The notes: generated by a model not told the origin, from the letters alone. A stretch of DNA of 12,685 nt from Candidatus Gottesmanbacteria bacterium (GCA_016199185.1 JACQHE010000001.1:1-12685); one strand, 5' to 3'. Numbered from the stretch's first letter, positions 1-6,331 are shown. Numbers and translations: made by a program.

Positions 1-159
1 CCGAAGGAGTTTGCCACATGGAAACTGCCGTTTCTCTACCTCCAGTGGCTTACCCTGCCCATCGTTTCGTTTTTCCTGGCGGCGCTGCCTGGACTGGACG
101 CCCACACGCGCCTCATGCTCGGGAAACGGCTGGAGTATCGCGTCACCGAGAAAGTATAA
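1..159 (+). CDS. C-terminal end of a membrane glycosyltransferase (GT2-like), partial
   Basis: The window opens inside a gene read in frame 1, giving 52 residues before a TAA stop at 157-159. The visible part is a hydrophobic segment (around residues 9-32, with FLYLQWLTLPIVSFFLAAL) followed by a basic, amphipathic tail (LDAHTRLMLGKRLEYRV) ending in TEKV. From memory, tails of this kind end processive GT2 glycosyltransferases with C-terminal membrane helices in CPR genomes; the catalytic domain lies outside the window, so this is a family guess. The next gene, a GT-C glycosyltransferase, starts 34 nt downstream on the same strand, which fits a glycan cassette. It could instead be another polytopic membrane enzyme. 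Confidence 0.55.
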   Translation, partial: PKEFATWKLPFLYLQWLTLPIVSFFLAALPGLDAHTRLMLGKRLEYRVTEKV

Positions 160-196
160 CCGTTATAATCGTTATAAATGGTATAATCGTTATATG
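154..196 (+). repeat. AT-rich imperfect tandem repeat (five 8-10 bp units) filling the intergenic gap
   Basis: Five head-to-tail units of the form GT(T)ATAA(T)C can be read at 154-161, 162-170, 171-180, 181-188 and 189-196. The first contains the stop codon of the upstream gene (157-159) and the last contains the start codon of the downstream gene (194-196), so the whole intercistronic spacer is repeat. Two units contain a perfect TATAAT (164-169 and 182-187). In the frame of the downstream gene the array is open and would read as a Tyr/Asn/Arg repeat, but no start codon lies there. Confidence 0.75.
179..187 (+). promoter_or_regulatory. Extended -10 promoter TGGTATAAT, probably leaderless
   Basis: A consensus extended -10 (TGG plus TATAAT at 182-187) ends 6 nt before the ATG at 194. 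That spacing would put the transcription start at or next to the start codon, and no Shine-Dalgarno sequence is present. No good -35 hexamer is visible at the usual distance. The same 6-nt geometry recurs upstream of 10929 and 12128 on the other strand. Confidence 0.5.
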
Positions 197-1528
197 TTTT
201 CTTGGTTTCTTTCCCATTCTCCTCTCCTCTACTTCACCCAAAGTCTCTGGCGCGATGAGGCGTTCTCCATATTGGTCGCCCAAAAACCAATCCCCTTCAT
301 CCTCCAAAATCTGACGTTTGAGCCGCCGGTGTATTACCTGCTCCTCCACTACTGGATCAAGGTGTTCGGCACGGGCGAAATAGCGGTACGCAGCTTATCG
401 CTTTTTGGATTTGCCCTGGCAACCGTCGTGGTCATTCTCTGGAGCGAAAAACTGTTCAAAAAACACTGGCTCTCGTGGGTCACCCCCATCCTCTTTTTCA
501 CCAATCCCATGCTTGTCTATTATGCATTTGAAATCCGGACCTACGGCTGGTACACGCTGTTTGCAGTCCTCACGCTCTTTGCCTACCAGCAAAACCGGTG
601 GCGCTTGTTTGTGCTCTCAACGATCCTGGGCTTTTACACCCACACCTACTTCCTGTTTCTTTTTGCGGCAGTAGGCCTCCATTGGCTCACGGTGCATCGC
701 AGGAAACTCGCCAATCCTCGCCTTCTTATCCGCGAGCCGATGGTGGCAAGTTCGCTTCTCGTCGTCACGGCGATGCTCCCGTGGCTTATACACATCGTCA
801 AAGAAGCCGGTACGCTCAAACAGTCCTGGTATTTCCCGGTGAACTGGAATCTCGTTCGGTCGGTCCTAGGGAACATGTATCTGGGATACGAAGGCACGCC
901 GTGGTACCTCTGGGGATTCACACCCAACCTCTCCCTCCTCCTCGTAGCGCTCTTCTTCCTTGCGGTGTCCAAGAAGGCAACCCGAACGCGCAACACCATC
1001 TTCCTGTTTGCCGTCCTCGTGCCGCTTGCGATCGTCGTGGGCGTTTCGTTTGTCAAACCCTTCTTCGTCAACCGCTACCTCATTGGAGTGACGGTTGCCG
1101 AAGTCTTCCTCGTAGCTTTTGCAATAGAGTCCGTAAAAAATCGTCTCTTCCAAAAACTTTTCGCTTCTTGCTTATTGCTTTTTGCTTTCGGTTTTAATGT
1201 CTGGTACCCCTCCCAACACGCCAAGCTCAACATCCGGGCTGCCATGCAGGAAGTCAACGCGCTCAAAGGCAAAAACGATGTGATCCTTGCCCAAAGCCCG
1301 CTCATTTTCTTTGAAACTATATATTACGCGGGCAACAGCACAAACGTTTTCCTCTATAACCCAAACGCCGTCCCCTTCCCCTGGTACGTGGGCGGCGTCC
1401 TTGTATCCGATGACCAGATGGTAACCGATCTGCCCGTCTATCCCGCGCGCGCATTCATGATCAAGGAAGACGGTTCGTATACCATCGCCTACCGTGCGCC
1501 GGTCGCGTCTCTTGCACAAAAACCATGA
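194..1528 (+). CDS. GT-C family membrane glycosyltransferase (GT39/PMT_2, ArnT-like)
   Basis: This 444-residue, strongly hydrophobic protein is predicted to transfer a sugar from a polyprenyl-phosphate donor to an acceptor on the outer face of the membrane. Visible family signatures are the acidic pair in the first extracytoplasmic loop (SLWRDEAFS, D21-E22), the following EPPVYYLLLHYW segment (about 43-54) with the downstream VRSLSLFGF helix, and the YAFEIRTYGWYTLF motif (about 110-123). About ten membrane helices follow, then a roughly 90-residue C-terminal soluble part. The ATG at 194 is the first usable start downstream of the tandem repeat and is preceded by a consensus -10. Only about 14 hydrophobic residues precede the Asp-Glu motif, so the first membrane helix looks shorter than family norms. 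It overlaps the next gene by ATGA. Exact donor and acceptor cannot be read from the sequence. Confidence 0.85.
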   Translation: MFSWFLSHSPLLYFTQSLWRDEAFSILVAQKPIPFILQNLTFEPPVYYLLLHYWIKVFGTGEIAVRSLSLFGFALATVVVILWSEKLFKKHWLSWVTPILFFTNPMLVYYAFEIRTYGWYTLFAVLTLFAYQQNRWRLFVLSTILGFYTHTYFLFLFAAVGLHWLTVHRRKLANPRLLIREPMVASSLLVVTAMLPWLIHIVKEAGTLKQSWYFPVNWNLVRSVLGNMYLGYEGTPWYLWGFTPNLSLLLVALFFLAVSKKATRTRNTIFLFAVLVPLAIVVGVSFVKPFFVNRYLIGVTVAEVFLVAFAIESVKNRLFQKLFASCLLLFAFGFNVWYPSQHAKLNIRAAMQEVNALKGKNDVILAQSPLIFFETIYYAGNSTNVFLYNPNAVPFPWYVGGVLVSDDQMVTDLPVYPARAFMIKEDGSYTIAYRAPVASLAQKP

Positions 1529-1863
1529 ACGTGGAAAACAATTGGTTCCTCGCGCTAAGCCGTCGGCTTGCCATCGCAAGCATCATCGCCGCTACCATCC
1601 TTCTCCTGTGGCGCTATCCTAGTCTCCCGCCGTTTGTCCCGCTCTGGTACAGCAAGCCCTGGGGTACGGATCGGCTCGCCCATCCGTTGTGGATTATCCT
1701 TCTGCCCGCCGGAAGCCTAGTCATACTCATTGTGAATACCATCGCGTCCCGCATCCTCACTCGGGACATACTCATCTTCACGCAGATCCTGGCCGCGACC
1801 GCACTCCTCGTCGCCGTACTCTCTCTCGTGACACTCACAAAAATATTGTTTTTGATTTCGTAA
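1525..1863 (+). CDS. Small three-helix membrane protein of unknown function
   Basis: This 112-residue protein overlaps the end of the GT-C gene by an ATGA stop/start, indicating translational coupling and a shared operon. It has three predicted membrane segments (about residues 14-29, 55-75 and 81-110). Between the first two is a short loop reading PPFVPLWYSKPWG; I have the impression that this proline/tryptophan loop is conserved in small CPR membrane proteins, but I cannot name a family with certainty. It has no catalytic motif. Its place between a GT-C transferase and a WecA-like enzyme suggests an accessory role in envelope glycan assembly, by context only. The stop codon lies 4 nt before a regulatory hairpin. 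Confidence 0.75.
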   Translation: MNVENNWFLALSRRLAIASIIAATILLLWRYPSLPPFVPLWYSKPWGTDRLAHPLWIILLPAGSLVILIVNTIASRILTRDILIFTQILAATALLVAVLSLVTLTKILFLIS

Positions 1864-1866
1864 TTT

Positions 1867-1904
1867 TGCAAGGTCTCTCCTTGCACATTGCAAGGAGAGA
1901 CCTT
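1867..1904 (+). promoter_or_regulatory. Shine-Dalgarno-sequestering hairpin with an alternative fold
   Basis: AAGGTCTCTCCTTGCA (1870-1885) is the exact reverse complement of 1889-1904, with a 3-nt loop (CAT), giving a perfect 16-bp stem. The 3' arm contains the ribosome binding site AAGGAG (1892-1897), 7 nt before the ATG at 1905, so the stem hides it. The 5' arm can instead fold on itself: TGCAAGG (1867-1873) pairs with CCTTGCA (1879-1885) around TCTCT, which would free the binding site. The upstream stop codon is at 1861-1863, so a terminating ribosome would cover the start of the 5' arm. No U-tract follows, so it is not an intrinsic terminator. Confidence 0.75.
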
Positions 1905-2999
1905 ATGAAAAGTATGGTCCAAACGATCTCCGCTTTCATCACCGCTTTCCTCACCACCCTTCTCGCCACTCCCATCGTTCGGCTGGTTGCCATCAGCTGG
2001 AAGCTCGTAGATGACCCAAAAAAGCGTCCCCACCCGGCCCATACTCACACCGGCATCATTCCCCGAGCCGGGGGCCTTGCGATCTACGTTGGCATCGTCA
2101 GCACGATCCTTCTTTTTCTCCCGCTCACCAAACTCGTTATCGGTATCACTATCGCCGCGACGATCCTGACCCTCGTGGGCATCATTGACGATAAAAGAGA
2201 TGTGAGTCCCTACCTTCGCCTGGCTACCAACGCGACGGCCGCACTCGTGGTCATCGGCACTGGAGCCGGAATCCCGTTCGTCACCATCCCCGCAACTGGC
2301 GGCATCATCCACCTGGATACCTGGCGTGTATCGTTTAAGCTTTTGGGTAGCCACTCCATCTTGGTCTGGGCAGACATCCTTGCCTTTGTTTGGATACTCT
2401 GGACCATGAACATCGTGGGATGGTCTGCTGGCGTAGACGGCCAGATGCCCGGGTTTGTGGCTATCAGCGCCTTTGTCTTAGGACTTTTGTCCCTTCGCTA
2501 CAGTAGCGTTGATCCGTCGCAGCTCTACGTCACGATCCTTGCCTTCCTAGTCGCCGGCAGCTTCCTAGGCTTCCTCCCGTGGAATGTCTATCCCCAAAAA
2601 ATCATGCCGGGCTATAGCGGCAAAACGCTCGCCGGATTTTTTCTGGCTATCTTGGGCATCCTGTCCTTCGGCAAACTGGGGACTGCTATCCTCGTCCTTG
2701 GGGTGCCGACGATCGACGCCGCCTATACAATCATCAGGAGACTAAGTAAAGGAAAATCACCGGTCTGGGCCGACCGCGGACACCTCCATCACCGGCTGTT
2801 GGACTTGGGATGGGGCAAGCGACGCATTGCCTTGTTTTACTGGGGGGTGTCGGCTATACTGGGGTGGATCGCGCTTACCGTAAACAGCCGGCAGAAATTG
2901 TTTGCGCTTTTACTCGTGGGCGTCATCATTGGAGGATTTATCGCATGGGTCAACTTCTTTTCGCACTTCTCAAGTCCGCCCGACCCCGACAGTGGCTGA
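1905..2999 (+). CDS. WecA/MraY-superfamily polyprenyl-phosphate sugar-1-phosphate transferase
   Basis: This 364-residue polytopic protein would transfer a (Hex)NAc-1-phosphate from a UDP-sugar to a polyprenyl phosphate at the cytoplasmic membrane face, priming a lipid-linked glycan. Superfamily signatures are DDPKKRPHP...IIPRAGG (36-57), GIIDDKRDVSP (92-102, DDxxD-type), the MN...GVDGQMPG loop (168-183), and the basic C-terminal motif DRGHLHHRLLDLGW (290-303, equivalent to HIHH of WecA). The motif normally written F-x-G-D-x-G is MPGYSGK here (234-240), with Tyr237 where MraY/WecA enzymes have a metal-binding Asp. The ATG at 1905 was chosen because AAGGAG lies 7 nt upstream; an in-frame ATG at 1914 is the alternative. 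It overlaps the next gene by 55 nt. UDP-GlcNAc specificity is an assumption. Confidence 0.85.
   Translation: MKSMVQTISAFITAFLTTLLATPIVRLVAISWKLVDDPKKRPHPAHTHTGIIPRAGGLAIYVGIVSTILLFLPLTKLVIGITIAATILTLVGIIDDKRDVSPYLRLATNATAALVVIGTGAGIPFVTIPATGGIIHLDTWRVSFKLLGSHSILVWADILAFVWILWTMNIVGWSAGVDGQMPGFVAISAFVLGLLSLRYSSVDPSQLYVTILAFLVAGSFLGFLPWNVYPQKIMPGYSGKTLAGFFLAILGILSFGKLGTAILVLGVPTIDAAYTIIRRLSKGKSPVWADRGHLHHRLLDLGWGKRRIALFYWGVSAILGWIALTVNSRQKLFALLLVGVIIGGFIAWVNFFSHFSSPPDPDSG
2931..2935 (+). promoter_or_regulatory. Shine-Dalgarno GGAGG inside the upstream gene
   Basis: GGAGG lies 9 nt before the ATG at 2945, inside the 3' end of the WecA-like gene. It supports 2945 as the start of the UbiA-family gene and therefore a true 55-nt overlap. 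Confidence 0.65.
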
Positions 3000-3883
3000 A
3001 AAATTTTGCCGTATTCACGACTATTCTTTTTACCGGAAAACTCCTTGATGGGCAGCTCCTCTGGCTTTCGATCCAAGCATTTCTTGCGTTCTGCCTGCTG
3101 TCCTCATCCAACTATATCTTCAACGACATCCTGGATGCACCGAAGGATAGGAGGCACCCGTTTAAGCGCTTCCGGCCGATCGCAAGCGGCAACGTCCCGC
3201 TCCCTGTTGCAAAACTCACCTCCGCGATGCTTGCCATCGTGGGCCTGTGGATCGCCCGGGGCGTAACACCGATGTTTTTCGCCTTTGCCATCGCCTTCCT
3301 GATCCTCCAATACTCCTATTCGTTGGTTCTTAAGCACATCACGGTCATCGATATCCTCACTATTACCATAGCCTACATCCTGCGCGTTTATGCCGGTGAG
3401 GCAGCCACCGGCTACCACATCTCCATCTGGCTCGCACTTGCCGCCCTCTCTTTGGCATTGTTCCTTGCTATCGGGAAACGACGGGCGGAGCTCACCCTCA
3501 TCCAAAGCTACGAAGGTGTGGTCCCCAGAGATACACGGGCGAGCCTCTCTCACTACTCGGAAAAATTGCTCGACACCTATACCGCAATGTTTGCGAACTC
3601 AACGTTTCTCACCTATGCGTTCTTTACCTTTTTAGCCAGACCGCTCAATGAAGGATTTTTCTTACGAAACTATACGGAATTTTTTGCAGACATTCCGGGA
3701 AGAAAATGGATGATGGTGACCATTCCCTTCGTCCTTTACGGCATCATGCGCTACATGCAGCTCATTTATGAAGGCAAAGGCGAATCACCGGAAAAAATAT
3801 TGACGAGCGACCTGCCGCTTCTGACTACCGTCATTCTGTGGGTGGGAAGTGTGCTCGTCGTTGTGTATGGGATTGGAGGGTAA
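2945..3883 (+). CDS. Decaprenyl-phosphate phosphoribosyltransferase-like UbiA family protein (DPPR synthase)
   Basis: This 312-residue integral membrane protein is predicted to move phosphoribose from PRPP to a polyprenyl phosphate, as the mycobacterial DPPR synthase (Rv3806c family) does on the way to polyprenyl-phospho-pentose donors. The N-terminus shows the family pattern ARPRQWLKN (12-20). The first acidic motif is NDILDAPKDRRHP (60-72), followed by KRFRPIASG (74-82). The second conserved region is YSLVLKHITVIDI (125-137) leading to YILRVYAG (144-151) and the cytoplasmic FLAIGKRRAEL (173-183). About nine hydrophobic segments are present, consistent with the UbiA fold. The start is supported by GGAGG and by family alignment at residue 1. 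The gene converges with the next one with only 4 nt between stop codons. The substrate is inferred from subfamily motifs; a different UbiA prenyltransferase is less likely. Confidence 0.85.
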   Translation: MGQLLFALLKSARPRQWLKNFAVFTTILFTGKLLDGQLLWLSIQAFLAFCLLSSSNYIFNDILDAPKDRRHPFKRFRPIASGNVPLPVAKLTSAMLAIVGLWIARGVTPMFFAFAIAFLILQYSYSLVLKHITVIDILTITIAYILRVYAGEAATGYHISIWLALAALSLALFLAIGKRRAELTLIQSYEGVVPRDTRASLSHYSEKLLDTYTAMFANSTFLTYAFFTFLARPLNEGFFLRNYTEFFADIPGRKWMMVTIPFVLYGIMRYMQLIYEGKGESPEKILTSDLPLLTTVILWVGSVLVVVYGIGG

Positions 3884-3887
3884 GCTC

Positions 3888-4766
3888 CTATACGGCTTGT
3901 ATGACGGCAAGCGCGGTATCACGAACGCTTGCAACTCTCTTTTTTATACCACCGCCAGCGGGTAAATCGATACAGAATGCTATACTCCCCATTGTTGAGA
4001 GATAGTCTTCCAGAGACCCATCGTGGTGATCTCGCACTTTTCCTGGTTCGGTAAGCTTTCCCACGTCTGAAGGATCCCCCATGAGAGATTGACTCTCCAC
4101 AGGAAGAGGTTTAAAGTGCCTCTTCAATGCCGTATCCAGGGCAACTTCTACCGCGGATTTCTCGCCGAACACGTAGTTGTAGAAATGCTTCACAAGGTCT
4201 TCGTCAGCGTGGTAACTCACAATGACGAGAGGTGCCCCTCTTTCGGTCAAAACTTGATTAAGGAGACGGTAAATAGGAGGAGTCCCTTCCGCAACAGGGA
4301 GATAATCAGGCCACTTTCGGTTGAGGTTTATGCTGTCAGGATCACCTTCCTTAGAAACATGGAAAAGTTCCGGGCAGCCTTGTTGACTGAGGTCATACCC
4401 ACCGACGTTGGCAATAGGAATAATGGTCAGCTGAACATTGGCTTCCTTGGCTGCTCGAAAGAGGTCTACGCATGAATAGGTAAGACCGATAGCACCATCT
4501 ACCTCATCGCCGTGGATAGACCCCATCAGAACGACCCGTTTTTGAGGATCGCCTCCCACGGAGTCCACCCGCAGAATAGGTCGCTTAAGAACTCCTTCTC
4601 CGATATAAGACGCGGTAAAGAGTCCTTGCCCTTTTTCTCTTTCTATCTCTTGAATACGAGAGGAAAGCGTTGCCGCTGTTGGGTAATGTATGGCATGTTC
4701 TCGAAGTTCTGCTCTGACAAGCGTATCGGGTGTTTCTCTCCGAACAAAACCTGTAGCCTCATTCAT
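3888..4766 (-). CDS. M14/AstE-type zinc carboxypeptidase-like hydrolase
   Basis: This 292-residue protein resembles the M14 metallocarboxypeptidase and succinylglutamate desuccinylase/aspartoacylase fold. Visible elements are the zinc motif GSIHGDE (82-88; His85 and Glu88), the substrate-binding INLNRKWPD (146-154; Arg150), and the third zinc ligand in VIVSYHADED (His186). The position where family members carry the catalytic Glu reads CIDLPAGG, with Asp267. There is no signal peptide, so it is probably cytoplasmic. The ATG at 4766 lies 11 nt after the stop of the PEGA/SH3 gene, pointing to one transcript; an in-frame start further upstream (to 4850) would overlap that gene and seems less likely. 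No clear Shine-Dalgarno is visible. The substrate could be a peptide, a cell-wall fragment or an N-acyl amino acid. Confidence 0.75.
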   Translation of the reverse strand: MNEATGFVRRETPDTLVRAELREHAIHYPTAATLSSRIQEIEREKGQGLFTASYIGEGVLKRPILRVDSVGGDPQKRVVLMGSIHGDEVDGAIGLTYSCVDLFRAAKEANVQLTIIPIANVGGYDLSQQGCPELFHVSKEGDPDSINLNRKWPDYLPVAEGTPPIYRLLNQVLTERGAPLVIVSYHADEDLVKHFYNYVFGEKSAVEVALDTALKRHFKPLPVESQSLMGDPSDVGKLTEPGKVRDHHDGSLEDYLSTMGSIAFCIDLPAGGGIKKRVASVRDTALAVIQAV

Positions 4767-4777
4767 GGTAATCGTAG

Positions 4778-5638
4778 TTATTCCGTCTTTTCTGTATACT
4801 GGCCGGAGATCCAGCCGGTGTTTTTCCCGTCGTATTGGATCTCGTACCACGTCGTTCCTTTTGCATCCTGCTTGGAGTCTACAATAGAGTACTTTTCACC
4901 GGGCTTGACTTGTGCTGCCTCGGTTGCGGCAGTCGTGGGCTCCATCCGCACGCGCAGAAACCCGGTGGGCGTATCTTTGATGGTCACGAAGGGTTTGGCC
5001 GGGTCAGTGGAGGAGGCAGCCTTCGTCGGGGTAGGCGTGGGTGAGGCAGAAGCCTCTTGCACAGACTCGCCGGAAAGAGCAAGCTTGACGATGGCATTGA
5101 GCTTGTAGCCCGCAGTGGTTTTAATCTTCATATTCCGGGAAACAAACCCGGGTGAAGCTATCGCCAGGCTGTGGTCGCCGGCTGCAACGTTGGGGATGGA
5201 AACCGGCGTAATGCCTTTGGTTTCTCCGTCCAAGCTTGCGGTCGCCCCGTCCGGGTTGGTGGTGACGGACACTTCGGCAAGCTTGCTCGTGATTTTCTCA
5301 AGCCACATGGTCTCGACCGCCGTGGCAAATTCTGACTCGGCAAGACTTGCGTTGACGTAGGTGAGGATCTCCGGGGTAATTTTCACATTCCCCTGCCAGG
5401 AGGCGAGCGTCTGGGTCGTGGTTTCGGGAACTAGCCGGATGGTATAGTCGCCGGCAGCAACGTTCGTCTCCACCGGTGTTCGACCCATGTGTTTGTTATC
5501 AAGGAATACACTTGCCGTCGGGGTACTTTGGACCTTCAGGACTCCTTCTTTGGATCCCCCGCCGAAGACCCTAAACCCACCAATCACAAGCCCAACGACG
5601 GCTAAAAGTCCTACGAGAAAACCGATTTTCCGCTTCAT
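4778..5638 (-). CDS. Membrane-anchored protein with two PEGA domains and a C-terminal SH3-like domain
   Basis: This 286-residue protein begins MKRK followed by one hydrophobic helix (about 5-25), giving an N-terminal anchor or uncleaved signal with the rest outside the membrane. Two PEGA-type beta repeats follow (about 33-100 and 121-188). Each has the typical STP/TNPDGA...DG...G.TP...NVAAGDY/H pattern for turning surface beta-sheets. A Ser/Thr/Pro linker containing PTPTPTK (190-215) leads to a bacterial SH3-like domain (about 217-283, GFLRVRMEP...KPGEKY...GTTWYEIQY...TGWISGQY). Such architectures usually mediate envelope or peptidoglycan contacts. The next gene 11 nt downstream is an M14-like hydrolase. 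The ATG at 5638 starts the anchor and has an extended -10 just upstream but no Shine-Dalgarno sequence. Confidence 0.85.
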   Translation of the reverse strand: MKRKIGFLVGLLAVVGLVIGGFRVFGGGSKEGVLKVQSTPTASVFLDNKHMGRTPVETNVAAGDYTIRLVPETTTQTLASWQGNVKITPEILTYVNASLAESEFATAVETMWLEKITSKLAEVSVTTNPDGATASLDGETKGITPVSIPNVAAGDHSLAIASPGFVSRNMKIKTTAGYKLNAIVKLALSGESVQEASASPTPTPTKAASSTDPAKPFVTIKDTPTGFLRVRMEPTTAATEAAQVKPGEKYSIVDSKQDAKGTTWYEIQYDGKNTGWISGQYTEKTE

Positions 5639-5648
5639 GGCACCCACG

Positions 5649-5678
5649 ATCATAGCACAGGGAGGCAAACGGCTGCAA
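5649..5678 (-). promoter_or_regulatory. Promoter of the PEGA/SH3 gene, near-leaderless
   Basis: On the minus strand TTGCAG (5678-5673) and TATGAT (5654-5649) are separated by 18 nt. TGC directly before TATGAT makes an extended -10. Only 10 nt separate the -10 from the ATG at 5638, so the predicted leader is about 4 nt long and has no room for a ribosome binding site. Confidence 0.55.
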
Positions 5679-5699
5679 ACTCTCAATCCATTAGGAGAT

Positions 5700-6215
5700 C
5701 TACTGAGGAACATCTATAATCACCCACTTCTCTTCCCCAAAAACTGCTTCATCGAAGAGTTTGATCGTGCGGGGCGTAATGATATAGAGCTTTGATTCGA
5801 GGGTCCCTTTGTCAAAATCTCTCGGCTCCTTGATATAGTTGGCAAGCCACGAAAACCGCTCCGTGTATAAACGCAAGCCTTCGGCAACTTCCCCGCCAAC
5901 TGCGCGGTGACATGTTCCGAAAAGCTGTACGCCTCGCTTTTTGTCCGTCGGATTCTGATGCGTGTCAAAAATAGACACGGCAACAGATTGACTCTGCTCG
6001 ACATTTTTACTGTGCTGGGCTGACGGAGAAGAGAGGTAATAAAGGCTTAGTTTCGAACTGTATGCATAGTACGCCGTATGAATCCAGCTTTCCGTGCCAT
6101 CCTTGATGCTTGCCATGGAAAGAAGTGTGTTTGAAGAAAGGATCGTATCGAGACTCTTATTTATAGACTCATCCGCTACATTCTCGTCGTGAAAAGCCAT
6201 TTGAAGAGTAATCAT
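5700..6215 (-). CDS. Pyridoxamine 5'-phosphate oxidase-related, FMN-binding split-barrel protein
   Basis: This protein of about 171 residues has the split-barrel flavoprotein pattern. A helical start (DESINKSLDTILSSNTLL) is followed by strands reading SMASIKDGTESWIHTAYYAY, then KLSLYYLSSPSAQHSKNVEQSQSVAVSIFD. That last part matches the family's 'LYFlS.p.t.Hs.Ni..n..VAvsi' region. A GVQLFGTCHRA strand comes later in the protein. The family reduces small molecules or stress metabolites using FMN or F420, and the substrate here is unknown. The start is uncertain: ATG at 6215 or 6200, or a TTG at 6269. I chose 6215 because a -10-like TATACA lies 21 nt upstream. The gene is separated from the PEGA gene by 61 nt and from the aldehyde dehydrogenase by a gap of over 100 nt, so it is probably a single-gene unit. 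Confidence 0.75.
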   Translation of the reverse strand: MITLQMAFHDENVADESINKSLDTILSSNTLLSMASIKDGTESWIHTAYYAYSSKLSLYYLSSPSAQHSKNVEQSQSVAVSIFDTHQNPTDKKRGVQLFGTCHRAVGGEVAEGLRLYTERFSWLANYIKEPRDFDKGTLESKLYIITPRTIKLFDEAVFGEEKWVIIDVPQ

Positions 6216-6234
6216 AAAAATGAATGTCTCTCGT

Positions 6235-6245
6235 ATTGTATAACA
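6235..6245 (-). promoter_or_regulatory. Candidate -10 element of the PNPOx-like gene
   Basis: On the minus strand TGT-TATACA-AT lies 21 nt before the ATG at 6215, an extended -10-like arrangement. No convincing -35 is seen. It would leave a leader of about 14 nt carrying only a weak purine run (GAGAG). If the TTG start at 6269 were used, this element would be inside the gene. Confidence 0.35.
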
Positions 6246-6291
6246 ACTTCCATCAAACCCTAAACGCAAACTCCAAATTATTCGCGCAGTT

Positions 6292-6331
6292 TTACTCTAT
6301 TCGCTATGCACCTGCATCCGGAGTAGAGTAA
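6292..6331. other. Nested inverted repeat in the intergenic gap
   Basis: TTACTCTA (6292-6299) is the reverse complement of 6324-6331, and inside it ATGCA (6306-6310) faces TGCAT (6313-6317). It lies 3' of the aldehyde dehydrogenase gene and 5' of the PNPOx-like gene, the only longer non-coding stretch nearby (6216-6375). There is no T-tract of terminator quality on either strand, so a terminator role is a guess. The rest of the gap is AT-rich and holds nothing else I recognise. Confidence 0.35.

Noticed and set aside
598..1197. A 199-codon open frame on the plus strand in another frame
   Set aside because: It lies wholly inside the GT-C gene and its product is rich in Pro, Arg and His without any motif.
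1867..1904. Intrinsic terminator after the small membrane protein gene
   Set aside because: The stem is strong but is followed directly by ATGAAAAG, with no U-tract, and its 3' arm is the ribosome binding site of the next gene.
1614..2354. A 246-codon open frame on the minus strand opposite the glycan genes
   Set aside because: It is highly charged and low in complexity (runs of Asp, Gly, Glu) and lies opposite two well-supported membrane genes; typical antisense shadow of C-rich codons.
4767..4850. N-terminal extension of the M14-like protein
   Set aside because: It would overlap the SH3 end of the PEGA gene and the added residues (basic, Arg/Lys-rich) show no family pattern; the ATG at 4766 lies 11 nt after the preceding stop.
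4512..5108. A 198-codon plus-strand frame crossing the PEGA and M14 genes
   Set aside because: It spans the junction of two minus-strand genes that both have clear domains; no ribosome binding site or family resemblance.
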